Under the pieces are notes generated by a model. That model searched no databases and had not been told where the DNA came from. It saw only the letters and a program-made list of their open reading frames with translations. This document shows positions 1 to 10,446 of a stretch of DNA of 27,038 nucleotides, in pieces. The stretch lies in assembly GCA_000708835.1 (NCBI GenBank), contig DF237752.1, positions 1 through 27,038 on the forward strand, given 5' to 3'. Positions within the stretch are counted from its first letter, which is position 1, and each line of letters starts with the position of its first letter. The stretch comes from Klebsormidium nitens. Taxonomy: Eukaryota; Streptophyta; Klebsormidiophyceae; Klebsormidiales; Klebsormidiaceae. Made by a program: the position numbers and the translations under genes.

Positions 1-361
1 GGCTACTGCGGCGTAAAGCTTTCGTGTCGCTGCGGATGAACGTGATTCGAACTCGTGATGTTCTCTTCTCAGAAGCCCGTACCCATCAAAGGCATGGGGC
101 TGCTACGACACTGTAACCAATGTCGTGATCAATAAAGTGAAAATTGGCAGGCTCTGCCTGCGTTGCCTGCAGCCAATCGACCGAGCGACCAGACCCAATC
201 GAACTCGTCTCGATACGCTGCGAGGGGTTTGCGAAACCCGCATAAGTATGCGCTGTATAAGCGGGGAGTTAGTGCGAGGTAGTGTGCGACGGGTAACGTC
301 GGTCGGTATCAGGTTTGACGCAATCACCAGTATGTAAAAACTTCACGCAAATTTGTGCACA
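1..361. other. Upstream region of the fibrillin gene
   Basis: No gene is visible. The stretch holds only short overlapping open frames on both strands with no shared exon signals. It ends in a frame with an in-frame TAA (335-337) before the fibrillin ATG at 362, so the promoter and 5' UTR of that gene should lie here. I see no recognisable core promoter element that I would defend. Confidence 0.5.
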
Positions 362-1951
362 ATGGACGCAGCGCAATTGACGAGAGCTAGTCATCTGCGG
401 TGCGCTTTCCAAGGAAAGCCTGAAACAAGTGTTGCTGAAGTTCAAAGAGGAGGCAGGTCAGCCGAACAGCGAGCTCATTTCACGAAAGGTTGCTCTTCTC
501 CCGCTGGACAACAGAAAGCAATCCAATTATGTAGCAGGCGGATTTCTTGTCAGCAGAATTCGAGTTGTCACAAAAGCTGGACTCCCCAGCGGCCAACATG
601 CGAGAGGGCCCGGTTTCGAAATGCAGCTACCGCTTCCTCAGCAGAAACTCTTGACAGCAACTTACTTGATATCAAAAAGGAACTGTTGTCCGCAGTAGAG
701 GGACTGGAGCGGGGCACAAAGAATGCTCAGATGCCAGAGAAGACAGCCAAGGTCCTGCAGATTCTGCGGAACATAGATGCGAAATCCTGCTGTCCGGAGA
801 TCTCGGCAGAAAGTCTAACTGCTGATTGGAAGTTGCTATGGACGACCGAGAAGGAGACTCTGTTCATACTGCAACGGGCTGGTGTGTTTGGCACTACAGC
901 CGGTGATGTGTGGCAGGTGATTTGCGTGCAAACGCTTGGCCATTTGAAAGCCTAAGTCTCTGTCAAGTGTTCTCACCATCTCTTCATTGCATTCATTCGG
1001 TCCTTGTCACTGTGGAGCTGATGCACAAGACAAGACTGTTCCAATCCCCATCGATTTGCCAATCTCCTTCATCACCTGCCATTCTCTGGCCTGACAGACT
1101 CCTAGAATCTGGCCTGATGCACCACGTGATTACTGTCAAGCACTCCACCAAAAGCTTCATTATTCCTTCTATGTTTCATTTCACTAGGTGATCAATGCCA
1201 AAGAACAGACGTTGAACAACATCATCGAGTTTCCTCCAAGCGGCCGGTTCGCGGTTGCGGCAAGCATTCAACCGGCCACTAATGGAAACTACAACACCGT
1301 CAACTTCAAGTAAGAGTGACTTCCGCAGCTTACAGGCCGAAGCTGATCAATGGTAATGCTAGTCCACACGTTGCTTATGACTGAATTCACAAATTTCTTC
1401 TCTTTTGGCAATCAAGGTGCAGTATGCGGAGAGCAAGAGGCATGTCTGAGTGGATGGTTGCTGAATTTTCTCTAGCCCTGTGTTCATGAGCATTAATTGA
1501 GATGTGCAGATTTGAGTCGGCCGAACTTGTGACTCCAAAATGGGCCATCCCGGTCCCTCCCTTTGGCCAAGGATGGTAAGAGTTATTCATCCTCTCTGCA
1601 TTGCACTGACTGTCTGACAGATGTCGACTTGGTCTGGTGATGAAAATGGATAGCTGTTCAACCTTGTTCGTTCAACTTTTTTCAGCATTTTCCCAGTGCT
1701 TGGATCCGAGAGCCCTGCCGGACTTCAGCTCGTTGTCCAAAGTCCGAAGCCTTCTCAAAGGTTCTGTCTTTCGACTGTTGGTTTAGGAGCTTCTCGGATA
1801 TGCCAACTCTCATCTATTTGTCTCTAAGTCGTACTGAAGAGTCTGCGCCTTGTGCAGGTTCCAAACCGTGTATATAGACAACGAGATACGCATTGCAAAG
1901 GACAGCCGAAAGGACTGGTTGATAGTAGAGCGATCAACAAGATGTCCATAA
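362..1951 (+). CDS. PAP/fibrillin family plastid lipid-associated protein (4 exons)
   Basis: Exons are 362-916, 1188-1309, 1510-1575 and 1858-1951. They join in phase to 278 residues, ending in TAA at 1949-1951. ATG 362 is the first in-frame ATG after an upstream in-frame TAA. About the first 90 residues are basic, Ser/Arg/Gln-rich and poor in acidic residues, as in a chloroplast transit peptide. The fibrillin (lipocalin-like) domain follows: the ADWKLLWTTEKE strand (the family's G/A-x-W motif), then DVWQ joined across intron 1 to VINAKEQTLNNIIEFPPSG, VNFKFESAELVTPKWAIP, and PPFGQGW joined across intron 3 to FQTVYIDNEIRIAKDS, then DWLIVERS near the C-terminus. This last block is the conserved C-terminal fibrillin motif with its aspartate. 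Fibrillins bind lipids or quinones in plastoglobules, thylakoids and stroma; the subgroup is not assigned, though the GQGW-x-x-VYxD pattern resembles the soluble FBN types. Acceptors are TAG, TGCAG and TGCAG. A CAG-preceded block at 1686-1760 could be an in-phase alternative exon, but it would break the conserved GW-F-x-T-V-Y run. Confidence 0.9.
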
Positions 1952-1998
1952 TTGGCTCTTGAGGTTTTCCTTGGAAACTTGAAACGTACTCCGGTTCG

Positions 1999-2004
1999 AA
2001 TAAA
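1999..2004 (+). terminator. Candidate poly(A) signal AATAAA of the fibrillin gene
   Basis: A canonical AATAAA lies 48 bases after the fibrillin stop codon. It is a position-based inference; the hexamer alone is weak evidence. Confidence 0.4.
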
Positions 2005-3073
2005 GTTTTAAGCCTGCTAATCATGCATTCGAGAGGCGCCCAAACGCATGCAAAATAGGGCCCTCTTGCAATAGCATCCTTTGATTCTGAACAGCTGACA
2101 TGAGCAGCATTCATCAGCTTGGTGTCTTGCCATGATGGCGAGAGGCACGTGTGCTTATATCGCAGCGGCCTAGGGTCAACGCTGCCTGCCGCCATCCCGT
2201 GCCGGTCAGTCCGACTCGATTGAACGGATCGAGCTTGGGATATTGATACACTCACATTGCATCTTTCAGCGCAGGCGGGCGCGCGGCTCAGTGTGCGAGT
2301 GACTTAGGCTGACATTCATTCGAACTGATCTACAGATCAAGCTCGCACACACTGACGGTCTCGCCATGTTATAAAGCATGTTTGACTGTGGCGCGGGGCG
2401 CCGGGTGAGACGCGGCCTGCCCGCTGGGTAGTAACCCAGCAAGTATTGCTTGATGTGGTCAGCGGCCGCGCCCTGAATTCCAGTTGAAATAGCATGGACA
2501 CTGTATATAACCTGCAGCTAGGAGCTATAGATTATATATAGATCACAATCAGTATAGCCTGCGCGCGTGCCGCCCGGCCGCGGCCACCCGCCCATATAGT
2601 AAAGCCTCAGTGCAATGTACATAACTCATGCTTCGAAGTGGTACACGTATCTATGATCCTCCGCGACAGTCTTAGCGATCATGTGCATGCACATGTAACA
2701 TCTCATGATCTGATCAAACATGCCACATCCGATCGTGCGCAATAGCATGATAATTCTGCATTTCGGTTAGAACTAAGTTGGATGTACACAAGCTACAATA
2801 ATATATACAATATAATACAACTTTGTACAGAACCGACTGCATGCACTCTGCAAGTGATCCATGACAGAGATTCAGTGAACCCCGTCGGCAGGCTTGCACT
2901 CGCCGAACGGACTCCTTAAACAATTGTCTTGTAACACTGAGTGCCCACGACCTTTACTGATTTGCGCTGCCAGCAGCCACCTGAACAACCGACCACGTTT
3001 CTGCCTGGGCCACTCGCTCAAACTGTCGACCATCTATATACATTTACACGGCTCTCGCCCTCGCCATTAAGAG
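2005..3073. other. Intergenic region between convergent genes
   Basis: No gene is supported. The fibrillin gene (+) and the CCDC97 homologue (-) converge on this stretch, so it must hold both 3' ends. It includes a GC-rich patch near 2390-2480, AT-rich TATATA runs near 2505-2545 and 2795-2815, and another GC-rich patch near 2560-2595. On the minus strand a TGTAA, used as a poly(A) element in some green algae, lies at 3048-3044, about 50 bases past the CCDC97 stop. The 143-codon minus frame at 1824-2255 overlaps the fibrillin last exon and has no family features. Confidence 0.5.
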
Positions 3074-3107
3074 GCAAGCTCAGTCCTCATGCAAGCTCAG
3101 TCCTCAT
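3074..3107. repeat. Exact 17-bp tandem duplication across the CCDC97 stop codon
   Basis: GCAAGCTCAGTCCTCAT occurs at 3074-3090 and again at 3091-3107 with no mismatch. The second copy contains the last codons and the stop (3097-3099) of the minus-strand CCDC97 homologue. The first copy lies in its 3' UTR, so the protein end is unchanged. It looks like a recent slippage duplication. Confidence 0.9.
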
Positions 3108-6100
3108 CAAAGTACTTCTCCTGCGCGTCCCGGTCCACTTGCCCCAGCCAGTCGTCGTCGAGCTTCGCATCGCTGTCAACCGCCCGGTAGTCCACGTGTT
3201 CTCCGTCCTGGCCCTCCAGGAACCGCTCCCGCATTATCCGCCGGAAGTCGTCGATCTGCACAATGAATAAGAGCTGTGAGAATAGGAGCTGTGATTCAAA
3301 ATCTACACAGAAGATGAATCCTACCCATTGCACCATCAATGTAAAACATACTGAGCACCCAAGATTCAGAATACTTGACTTTCCTGAAGCTTCAAGCAAC
3401 CAACAATCTAATAAAACTCCACGGCTATTTTGCCTTTGGATGGTGTCAACGGTGTCAAATCTAATGTCTGAAGCGGACCAGGACTCGACAAGGTTCAATT
3501 GCTGCAGCTGACAACACGGCAAACAGGCTGGAACGCTAGCACTGCACCGGACATCGACTTTCTTCCCCTGACACGCAAGTTCTTCGTCTCGCTCGCGCGA
3601 ACACACTCTTCTACAAAAAGTGAACGGCAGCCGTACCAAAACTTTTCGCGGTGGCTACAGCGCACACTTATTGCAATCATTCCATTACGAGGGGACAACT
3701 CTTTTCCGTTGGGCCTGCTATCAGGAAATGCCTTCCCCTCTTCCTCACATTTGCATAGCCGCTGGCATCAGAAAGACGGAGCACCAAACACAGAATCTTA
3801 GATTGGAGCGGAACCGGGACCAGAAAAGCTCTCCAGCTAAATCCAGACTGTGCTTGAAGCCATCCCAAGCAACTGGCCGTCGCTCTGTCTAGAACAAGTT
3901 CAAGCAGACGAACCCGACTGCCAAAACAGCAAGGAACTTAGAAGGACAGCTTGCGAGACTCCCATGAGAAGTAGGATGTCGACCATCAAATCCTCAGCAG
4001 GTTCCTTCTCGAAACGGTTACAAGAAAGTGCTGTCAATTTGACCGGAAAGGCTCTCAAAGTAATATCGCAGAATCAACCGGAAATAGACTCACAAATGTG
4101 CACGTGAAGGAGTGAAATATATGTTCAACGAATGTCAGTACCTAAAATTACCCGTCAACAACTTCGAAGGCGTTATAAAGAAAACCCTCCGTCTTTCGGC
4201 ACTGTCCTCACCTGCCCCTTCGGGCCAGAGTCCACATCGAGTGTGTCCCCACCCTGCAGTGCGACAATGCTTCTATCAGACACGACTTCTCAGTCCACAC
4301 TGAAAGACGTGCAAGAAGTCACAGCGACCGAACCTTTGTCCCTAGACGCGCTGATGTGCTACGTACCGGATCCAATCGGTTCTTTGCGGACCTTCCCCAG
4401 ATACTGAGGCAGTATGGCAACTGCATTGATCATACGTACTCTTCGGTCAAAAGAAGTACGCTTTGATGCTGTGATTTCCAGTCTTCTTGTTTGGCACCCA
4501 TTGGGTGTACCTGACCACCAAAATCACCATCAGACAAGTCCGCACAACGGTTCCTTTTCTAGCCAACTTCATCAGGTTTGCTGGTCATGATTTTGAAAGC
4601 GACTCATATACCTGAAATCTTGAAACGGTTTTTAACAGTTTTGACCTCAGCTTGCTATCTTCTGAGATGGGAATTACCTTCGTAACCGGAAAAAGGGAAG
4701 AAGCGGGCGGAGGAGTGGAATATCCAAAAGCACACCAAAAGGAACCAATCTTTGACGTCATCAGCGAACGCCCTCTCACCAGCTCTGACATGCCCGTATG
4801 AGTCCGGCTGCCCAGCTCCTCCTCGTCCGTGTCCATCTCCTCATCGCCTCCATCTCCTATCCCCCTGCCGCCATCTCGTAGCCCCGCACCGCCACTGCTC
4901 CCGACCGCTGCACCTCCCCGTTCCTCCGCGTCCGGAGGAAGCTCCGCTGCTGCCTGCGCACGCTGTTCTAAACTGGGAACCGCCCCCGCGCCTAGTTGTT
5001 GAACATTCCGCGACGCACGGTCCGACGCCCCGGCACGCGTCCGCGCATCCGCGCTCCCGCTAAACGGCCCGTCTCGGACTTCCCCGTAACGGGTGACGGG
5101 GTGCCGTGACCCGGCGCCCGCGCCCGCGCTCTCCAGAACGCTGCGCACGACCTGACTCGCGATGCGCGACGCGCTGACGGGCTCGGGGGTGGTGAACTCG
5201 CCAAAGCGAGCGTGCGACACTTCCTCTTCAGCCTCTCCGCTGCCGCTCACACTGCGCCCATTCACGCTACGGGCGTTCACACTGTGCCCGTTCACACTGT
5301 GCCCGTTCGCATTCGCGGGACCTCCACTCACCCGGCTCGCCCCATTAGACGGCTCCCGTCTGTTGCCGCCGCCGCCGGCAAAAGAACTGCTCGGATCATG
5401 CTCCCCGCTTGACCCGGCTATCGCCTCGTTCGATTCGACCGCTGCCCGCATGGGCTCGTCTGACGTCAGCAGACTGATGCCTTTTCCCACTTCGTTCACC
5501 CCCAGGGTGCTTCCCGCAGGCTGAGCATCCGTTGGCCCGACCGTCACCGCCGCACCTGCAACCGAAGCCCCGGAAATGGTGCCAAACCGTAGCTGGCCCG
5601 TCTTTTGATGCACACCGCCGCGAGCTTTTGCGCCGGTGCTCGGGCCTCGACTTGGAGGGCTTTCCAAACTGGGCATCGCAACAGGTTCCACTTGCTTATC
5701 TCCGGGTGAGTCTGCCACGTTTGCTTCTTCCTCTCTTTCTGCCTGGTTTCCATTGTGTAGGCCTGACGCTGCGGCTGCGTCCTGTAATGAAAGGGACACG
5801 TCAGCAGCCGAAGCAGCCCAAGCCAAAACCATTGATGAATCTTCGAAAACCAGACGTTGCTGGGGGGAGCCTGGATGTTTGTCAATCTTTCCCATCGCCT
5901 AGTACAAATGTGACCAATACAAGTTGAGAGACACGCAGTATGTCTGATGCAGCTTACTGGCATTAATCTGAACAACTCTTCCGATTATTGGTTACCTCCA
6001 CTTGACAAGGAGAAATGCATGCCCTGAGAAGGGCAAGGGCGAATCTGATCAACACGAAGATGTCTCAACCAACAAATGGATACTCGGACAGGAGGACCCG

Positions 6101-8101
6101 CAAAAACAGACGACCCGAACGTCTCACCTGTTACTACGAGCTCCTTTTGAAAGACCTACAGCTCGTGCCCCCCAAAGAGGACGTCCTGAGCCTGTTCAAT
6201 ATCTGAGGTAATCATGCATTCTTTTTTGTTTTAGAGCCTTTGCCTTTCATGCAAAAACATCGAAACAGACAGGAAGCACATTGACAACTCTGAAGCGCCT
6301 CACGTCTAGATCTTGTTGCAACGTGGCGGCCTGCTTCTCAAAGTCCTGCCGCTCCTGCTTGAGCCGCGCCGCGATGTGGTCCTCTTTGGCCTGCCGAATG
6401 ATGAGCTCCGAGAGGCCCTCGCCTGGGCGCGGAACGACGGGCTGCCTCCCACTCCTAGTTTCACTGGCGTCAGTTTGGGGACCCATGAACTGCTCGTGGA
6501 GAAGGGGGGCGCGCTCGCGCATGGCGTCCTCGGAGAAGTAGGTGCCCTCATCTTCCAGGCGCTGCATGTAGGCTGCACATCAAAAGTTGGGAGACCGTCA
6601 AGGAGAAGGAAGATAGGCCGAATCTAATCGTCACGAGGCTACGATATATTAAGATTGACACTGCTGAGGAGCCACATAGCGCCAGCAAACGGAATGAATC
6701 GCACTGAACAGTATGGATCGCGCTGATGCAACCTCGTCAAGTAGACTGCAACGATCTGGTGAACTGTCTAAGGACACAACTTTTTGAAGAGCCCATATCA
6801 GAAAACCTCAAACTTCGGAACCATGGGAGTCGAGCTCGTTTCAGCCCAAGCACCGTTGTCTCTTACGCCAATCGGTCTGCTGATCAGGTGAAGAGCCAAC
6901 CAAGTTGGCCTCGTCTGAGCAGTGACTTCGTACATCAATATCAGCGCTTCTCTGCCCAGGTCGAGAATTCTCGCACACAAAGGATACGATGGGCCGCTTA
7001 CCTAGCCTGCGATTCTTCACCTGCGCTGCGCGCGCCTTCTCCCGCTGGGGGCTGGGGCTCAGACTGTCATTCAGCCGGTTGAGGTGCCAATTGACTTCGT
7101 AATCACCTGCAGGCACAGGAAGATATGAGGTTTGAGGAACAACTCTAGGCAGGAGTTTGAAATTACTCTGAAGGAGGTTCTGCGCCAGTCTTGAGAGACT
7201 TCCGGGAGCAGTTCGATTTTTTTTTCGAGATAACGTCTACAAATGGAGCAGCCGCATACTTTCACAATAGGAGAGATTAGTGACCTCGGTGCAAGGCAGA
7301 AAAAGTTCGGTTGAAAAGTTCGACATAGACTCAGCTTGTCTTCATCTGATATGCAGGCAGGCATCAGCTCAAGACAACCAGGGCTGACGTGTGACCACTA
7401 TGTCCTGCCAAACAAAGCCCGAAGGGTGGTGAGCAAAAACCTTGCTGGAACAAGAACAAACATTGCAAAGTCTCCTGCTCGAATGATCATGTGGGGTCCT
7501 GTGACTCCTATGGAGAATTGGTGGCAGTGTGCAGGTGGAAACACTGAGCCAAATAGACTCCGCCCAAGACAGCAAAATTGTCAGCATGCTGCTGACGTAG
7601 CACCTTTTGCCACCTTCAATCGACGCGCAGCCAGCAGAAAAGTCAAACATTACTCCAAGCTGCAACAGCGACAAACAAATTTTACATCACCCCTTCATGT
7701 TACACAAGACAACTCCACATCGATTCCAGCACCACCATCTTTCAGATGAGACCACAATCCATCTTAGAATTCCAAATAAAACTAAATAAGAATGCCGCCA
7801 TTTTAAGAGCTGCTATTGATCATCAAGTTGTGCCAGCCACACGGAGTCTTTCAATGCTGAAGCTGGTGCCACAGTCACCTTTCAGACCCTCAAACTGCAA
7901 CAGCTCATCGCCGCTCAGGCTTTCTCCATACTTCTCAAGAAAAAGCGCAGCGTCCCGCTCGAGCAGGCCCTGCAAGTGCGCCCGCTTCTCGTCTTGCGTC
8001 GCGCCTTCCTCCCCGCTTCTCAACTTCCAGGGCAGCTTCTCCTCGACGTCAGGTGCCACGCTGAGACGATCGCACACCGTACGGGCGGCAGCGGCGTCCA
8101 T
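3097..8101 (-). CDS. CCDC97 homologue, putative SF3B/U2 snRNP-associated protein (5 exons)
   Basis: Minus-strand exons are 8101-7879, 7106-7002, 6572-6304, 5781-4780 and 3255-3097. All phases agree, giving 585 residues. ATG 8101 follows an in-frame TAG. Family blocks appear in order: FLEKYGESLSGDELLQFE in exon 1; DYEVNWHLNRLNDSLSP and VKNRRLAYMQRLEDEGTYF across exons 2-3; SEDAMRERAPLLHEQFMG; LIIRQAKEDHIAARLKQER; and in the last exon IDDFRRIMRERFLEG, GEHVDYRAVDSDA and EKYFDED at the extreme C-terminus. These match the CCDC97 C-terminal domain, including its acidic ending. Human CCDC97 is much shorter (about 340 residues) and has been linked to the SF3B branch-site recognition complex. Exon 4 (residues about 200-533) is Gly/Ser/Ala-rich, low in predicted order, and sits where the animal protein has an acidic linker; it ends in EEMDTDEEELG. 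Introns are 429-1524 bases long. Acceptors are TGCAG, TGCAG, TTACAG and TGCAG. Confidence 0.9.
5249..5308 (-). repeat. Four 15-bp coding repeats (SVNGH/R-type) in CCDC97 exon 4
   Basis: Four consecutive 15-bp units at 5249-5263, 5264-5278, 5279-5293 and 5294-5308 encode Ser-Val-Asn-(Gly/Ala)-(His/Arg) on the minus strand. The last two units are identical. The repeat length is a multiple of three, so copy-number change would keep the frame. This is typical of a disordered linker growing by slippage. Confidence 0.85.
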
Positions 8102-8612
8102 ACCTAGTTGCTCCCTCAGGTCCTAGGGGCAACCGGGCTCCACTGCCACCATACAAGATGGTTTTCCAACGTACTGATTGCTCAACTTCAAGCCTCAGCT
8201 CACTAGGCTCGAGACAGAAAGACTTGGAAGAGCCATCCCCTTCCAACAAGTTTTAACCCTTGGCCAAACCCAAAGCCAAATAGCCAAACCCACTGTAATA
8301 TGTCGCTTGAAAAATTGGACACTCTTATTCGATACCCCTTCACAACGGTATGATAGCCCATCTCTTGCGACTTCTTGCCTTCCTTCTCGACAATGCAAGT
8401 AAACCGACCACTACTGCCATTTCCTGGTTATCCGAAGTCTTCCAATTCAGCAAGGCAAATGAACTTCGGCATTAAATTTTGGCCACTGAGAGGGCGCCAC
8501 GTCAGCCCCCCGGCCCAGAAAGGTTGCAGGTGGCTGGCGAAGGGGGCCATCCCGGTACGGTCGAAAGCTCTCCGGATTCACGGTACGGTTGACTTGGGAC
8601 CACCCGAGCACT
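8102..8612. other. Upstream region of the CCDC97 homologue
   Basis: No gene is supported on either strand. It should contain the minus-strand promoter and 5' UTR of the CCDC97 homologue. CGGTACGGT occurs twice (near 8553 and 8581). No recognisable regulatory site is evident. Confidence 0.45.
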
Positions 8613-8656
8613 CACTTAGGAACAAAAGCGAATATTTTGCCTTTTGTTCCTAAGTG
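8613..8656. repeat. Perfect 16-bp inverted repeat (hairpin or cruciform), 12-nt loop
   Basis: CACTTAGGAACAAAAG at 8613-8628 is the exact reverse complement of 8641-8656. The loop is 12 bases (8629-8640). Flanking bases allow about three further pairs including one G-T. Chance occurrence of a 16-bp perfect palindrome at this spacing is very unlikely. It directly abuts the left end of the tandem array, so it may be a terminus of the same non-autonomous element. A small-RNA hairpin is an alternative. Confidence 0.9.
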
Positions 8657-8659
8657 GGT

Positions 8660-9172
8660 AACATACATGTAATACATATTTACTAAAAGTCCCAAAAGAA
8701 AACAAACTGTACTGTTATCTGTTATAATTTTCTTCTGAAAAGTCGCATATAATGTACATGGATTAATGTATGGTATGGCCTTACTACATACATATTCGCA
8801 ACACGCCCCAAAGGGAAAATTTTTGTACTGCTAATCTGTTATGTTTCTCTTCTGAAAAGTCGCATGTAATGTTAGATGAAATAATCTATGGTATGGCCTT
8901 ACTACATACATATTCGCAACACGCCCCAAAGGGGAAAGTTTTGTACTGCTAATCTGTTACAATTTTCTACTGAAAAGTCGATTATAATATTTACTATTCC
9001 TTTTGGGTATGGCCTTACTACATACATATTTGCACTGAATGCCAAAGGGAGGAAAGTCGTACTGCTTATCCGATATAATTATTTTCCTCTGGACAGAAGA
9101 AAAATATAACAGATAACAGTATAAGATTGTCGAAACCTCCTGGATCTTGCCAATATGTATGTAAGTAGTGTT
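8660..9172. repeat. 116-118 bp tandem array closed by an inverted unit
   Basis: Three units begin at 8771, 8889 and 9005, each opening with GGTATGGCCTTACTACATAC and containing a CCAAAGGG block, then GTACTGCT, then a CTGAAAAGTCG block in the first two. A diverged partial unit precedes them (about 8660-8770). The right end is inverted: 9094-9121 is the reverse complement of 8710-8737 with one mismatch in 28 bases, and 9153-9170 is an inverted, diverged version of the CTACATACATATT motif. The units are AT-rich, carry no conserved reading frame, and have no spacers as a CRISPR would. The architecture suggests a MITE-like or satellite-derived insertion. Confidence 0.85.
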
Positions 9173-9334
9173 GCTTTCGTGACTCGTCGGCTCAGTGGGG
9201 CATGCATATATTGTCCGGCATGAGCGCAGTAAAATTTCGACGCAGCTGTCGGGCCTCGCAACCTCCTGTCTGTTAGCTGTCTAGCTGTCTGCAGGCACCG
9301 GAAATCATAGTATTTTAGCATAATACCAGGCCGA

Positions 9335-9511
9335 GGTATGGTCGAGGTATAGGCCGGGAGACTTGGACCGAACTCCCGTCTGTCCTGTCTTCCTGTCTGT
9401 TCGCTTTGAAAATTATAAAACGATCTACAGATTGACTGGGATGGTCAGGCTACCTATATGCCGGTAGACTTGAACCAAACCCCTGTCTGTCATGTCTTCC
9501 TGTCTGGTCGC
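9335..9511 (+). repeat. Two copies of a dispersed repeat with a CTGTCCTGTCT core
   Basis: Copies at about 9335-9407 and 9438-9511 share GG-ATGGTC, then GCCGG-AGACTTG-ACC-AAC, then CC-GTCTGTC-TGTCTTCCTGTCTG, with a few substitutions. Related copies lie at 17406-17470 and 17826-17895. A looser version (CTCCTGTCTGTTAGCTGTCTAGC) lies near 9263. No open frame is conserved between copies, so this is a non-coding repeat family. Confidence 0.75.
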
Positions 9512-10434
9512 ACCGTAAAATACGGTATCTTATATCATATGAACCGCGTTGCAATCGTCCGATGCTCGGTAGCACATTCCGGATTTTTAGGAGGCCCGAC
9601 CCCCCCGTAGCTTTTTTGCTCAGTAGCAGCCGTTGCACGAATAGCAGCTACCTCATGTGAACAGGGCATAACTGGCCGTAACCCTAGTATTACCTTAAGG
9701 TGGCCATTCTCTTTGCTTCAGGGGAAGTTCATACAGGTTTGTTCAAGTTGAAGAAGCTGATTTGTGATCAACACCAAATGTTTGGAGAGTTGCTTCTCAA
9801 GTCGCCCAAGCACGTCTGTTTTCGCCGGTGGAATCTAATTCGAAGGCCCCAGCCAGCACGATGTTGAGGAGACCTGAAATTTCTGTATCTGGAATAAGGA
9901 GACATGTTGAAAAGGCCACCTGTGATGAGCTTAACGGAAGAGGAAATGCAGGAGTTTTCCCAGTTAGTTATATCGGGGGGGTGCACGTGGATGTGCAATT
10001 TGAGCCCAACTTTGGACATGATGCTGGCAGTCCTCGGGCGACGCTCCGCAGCAACATTGGGAAGGCAGATGTTTTGGTGAGAGGCAACTCGTGTACTCCA
10101 TCTGAAAGCTGCATCTGTAACCAATAAAACCCTAAAACTATAGGTTTGGTCTGTTGCACCGTCTATCTGCCTTTCTGTGGGAGTCATGAATCGCAGTGTA
10201 GGAATTGCACTTTTTTTCTGCATGGCAGTTTAGTACTGGCAGTGACCATGCCAGCACTCGGCACCAAAGTTGAAGAACCAGAAGAAGCAGGATCCAGCAG
10301 GGGGCAAAGCAACTGTCTACGATTGCAGGCTTGCTGACGGATGCATGGCTTTCTCTTGAAAGGTTGCTTCCAGTGCTGTATTTTCGATTGCTTATGTCTG
10401 TAGAGTAATCACGTTTATCGACCCTGCTGTACAG
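9512..10434 (+). other. Gene-poor stretch with candidate 5' exons of the next gene
   Basis: No gene is firmly supported. A segment at 9904-10076 opens with ATG, reads 57 codons with protein-like composition (it contains SLTEEEMQEFSQLVISGG) and ends at a good GTGAGA donor in phase 2. A pyrimidine-rich CAG acceptor at 10228 starts a segment (10229 on) that continues it in phase. I cannot find a clean donor joining that to the exon at 10435, so these may be 5' exons of the 10447-16044 gene or chance. A second frame in the same place (ATG 9860, stop 10125-10127) is also open. Confidence 0.3.
10127..10135 (+). promoter_or_regulatory. Telo-box-like element AAACCCTAA
   Basis: AAACCCTAA lies about 310 bases upstream of ATG 10447. 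In land plants this telo-box sits near transcription starts of many translation and cell-cycle genes. It overlaps an AATAAA (10123-10128), so a 3'-end role for some upstream transcript is also possible. Function here is inference from the motif alone. Confidence 0.3.
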
Positions 10435-10446
10435 GCACAAGGCTCC

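Noticed and set aside
30-110. tRNA-like T-arm (GTTCGAAT on the minus strand)
   Set aside because: The T-loop motif and four of five stem pairs are present, but no matching acceptor stem or credible anticodon arm can be folded.
1686-1760. Extra fibrillin exon after a pyrimidine-rich CAG
   Set aside because: It is in phase, but including it would interrupt the conserved GQGW-F-x-T-V-Y-I-D run that the direct junction restores.
1824-2255. 143-codon minus-strand open frame
   Set aside because: It overlaps the fibrillin last exon on the opposite strand and shows no family motif or splice context.
8771-9110. CRISPR-like array
   Set aside because: Units are 116-118 bp with continuous similarity and no short repeat plus unique spacer pattern; the genome is eukaryotic.
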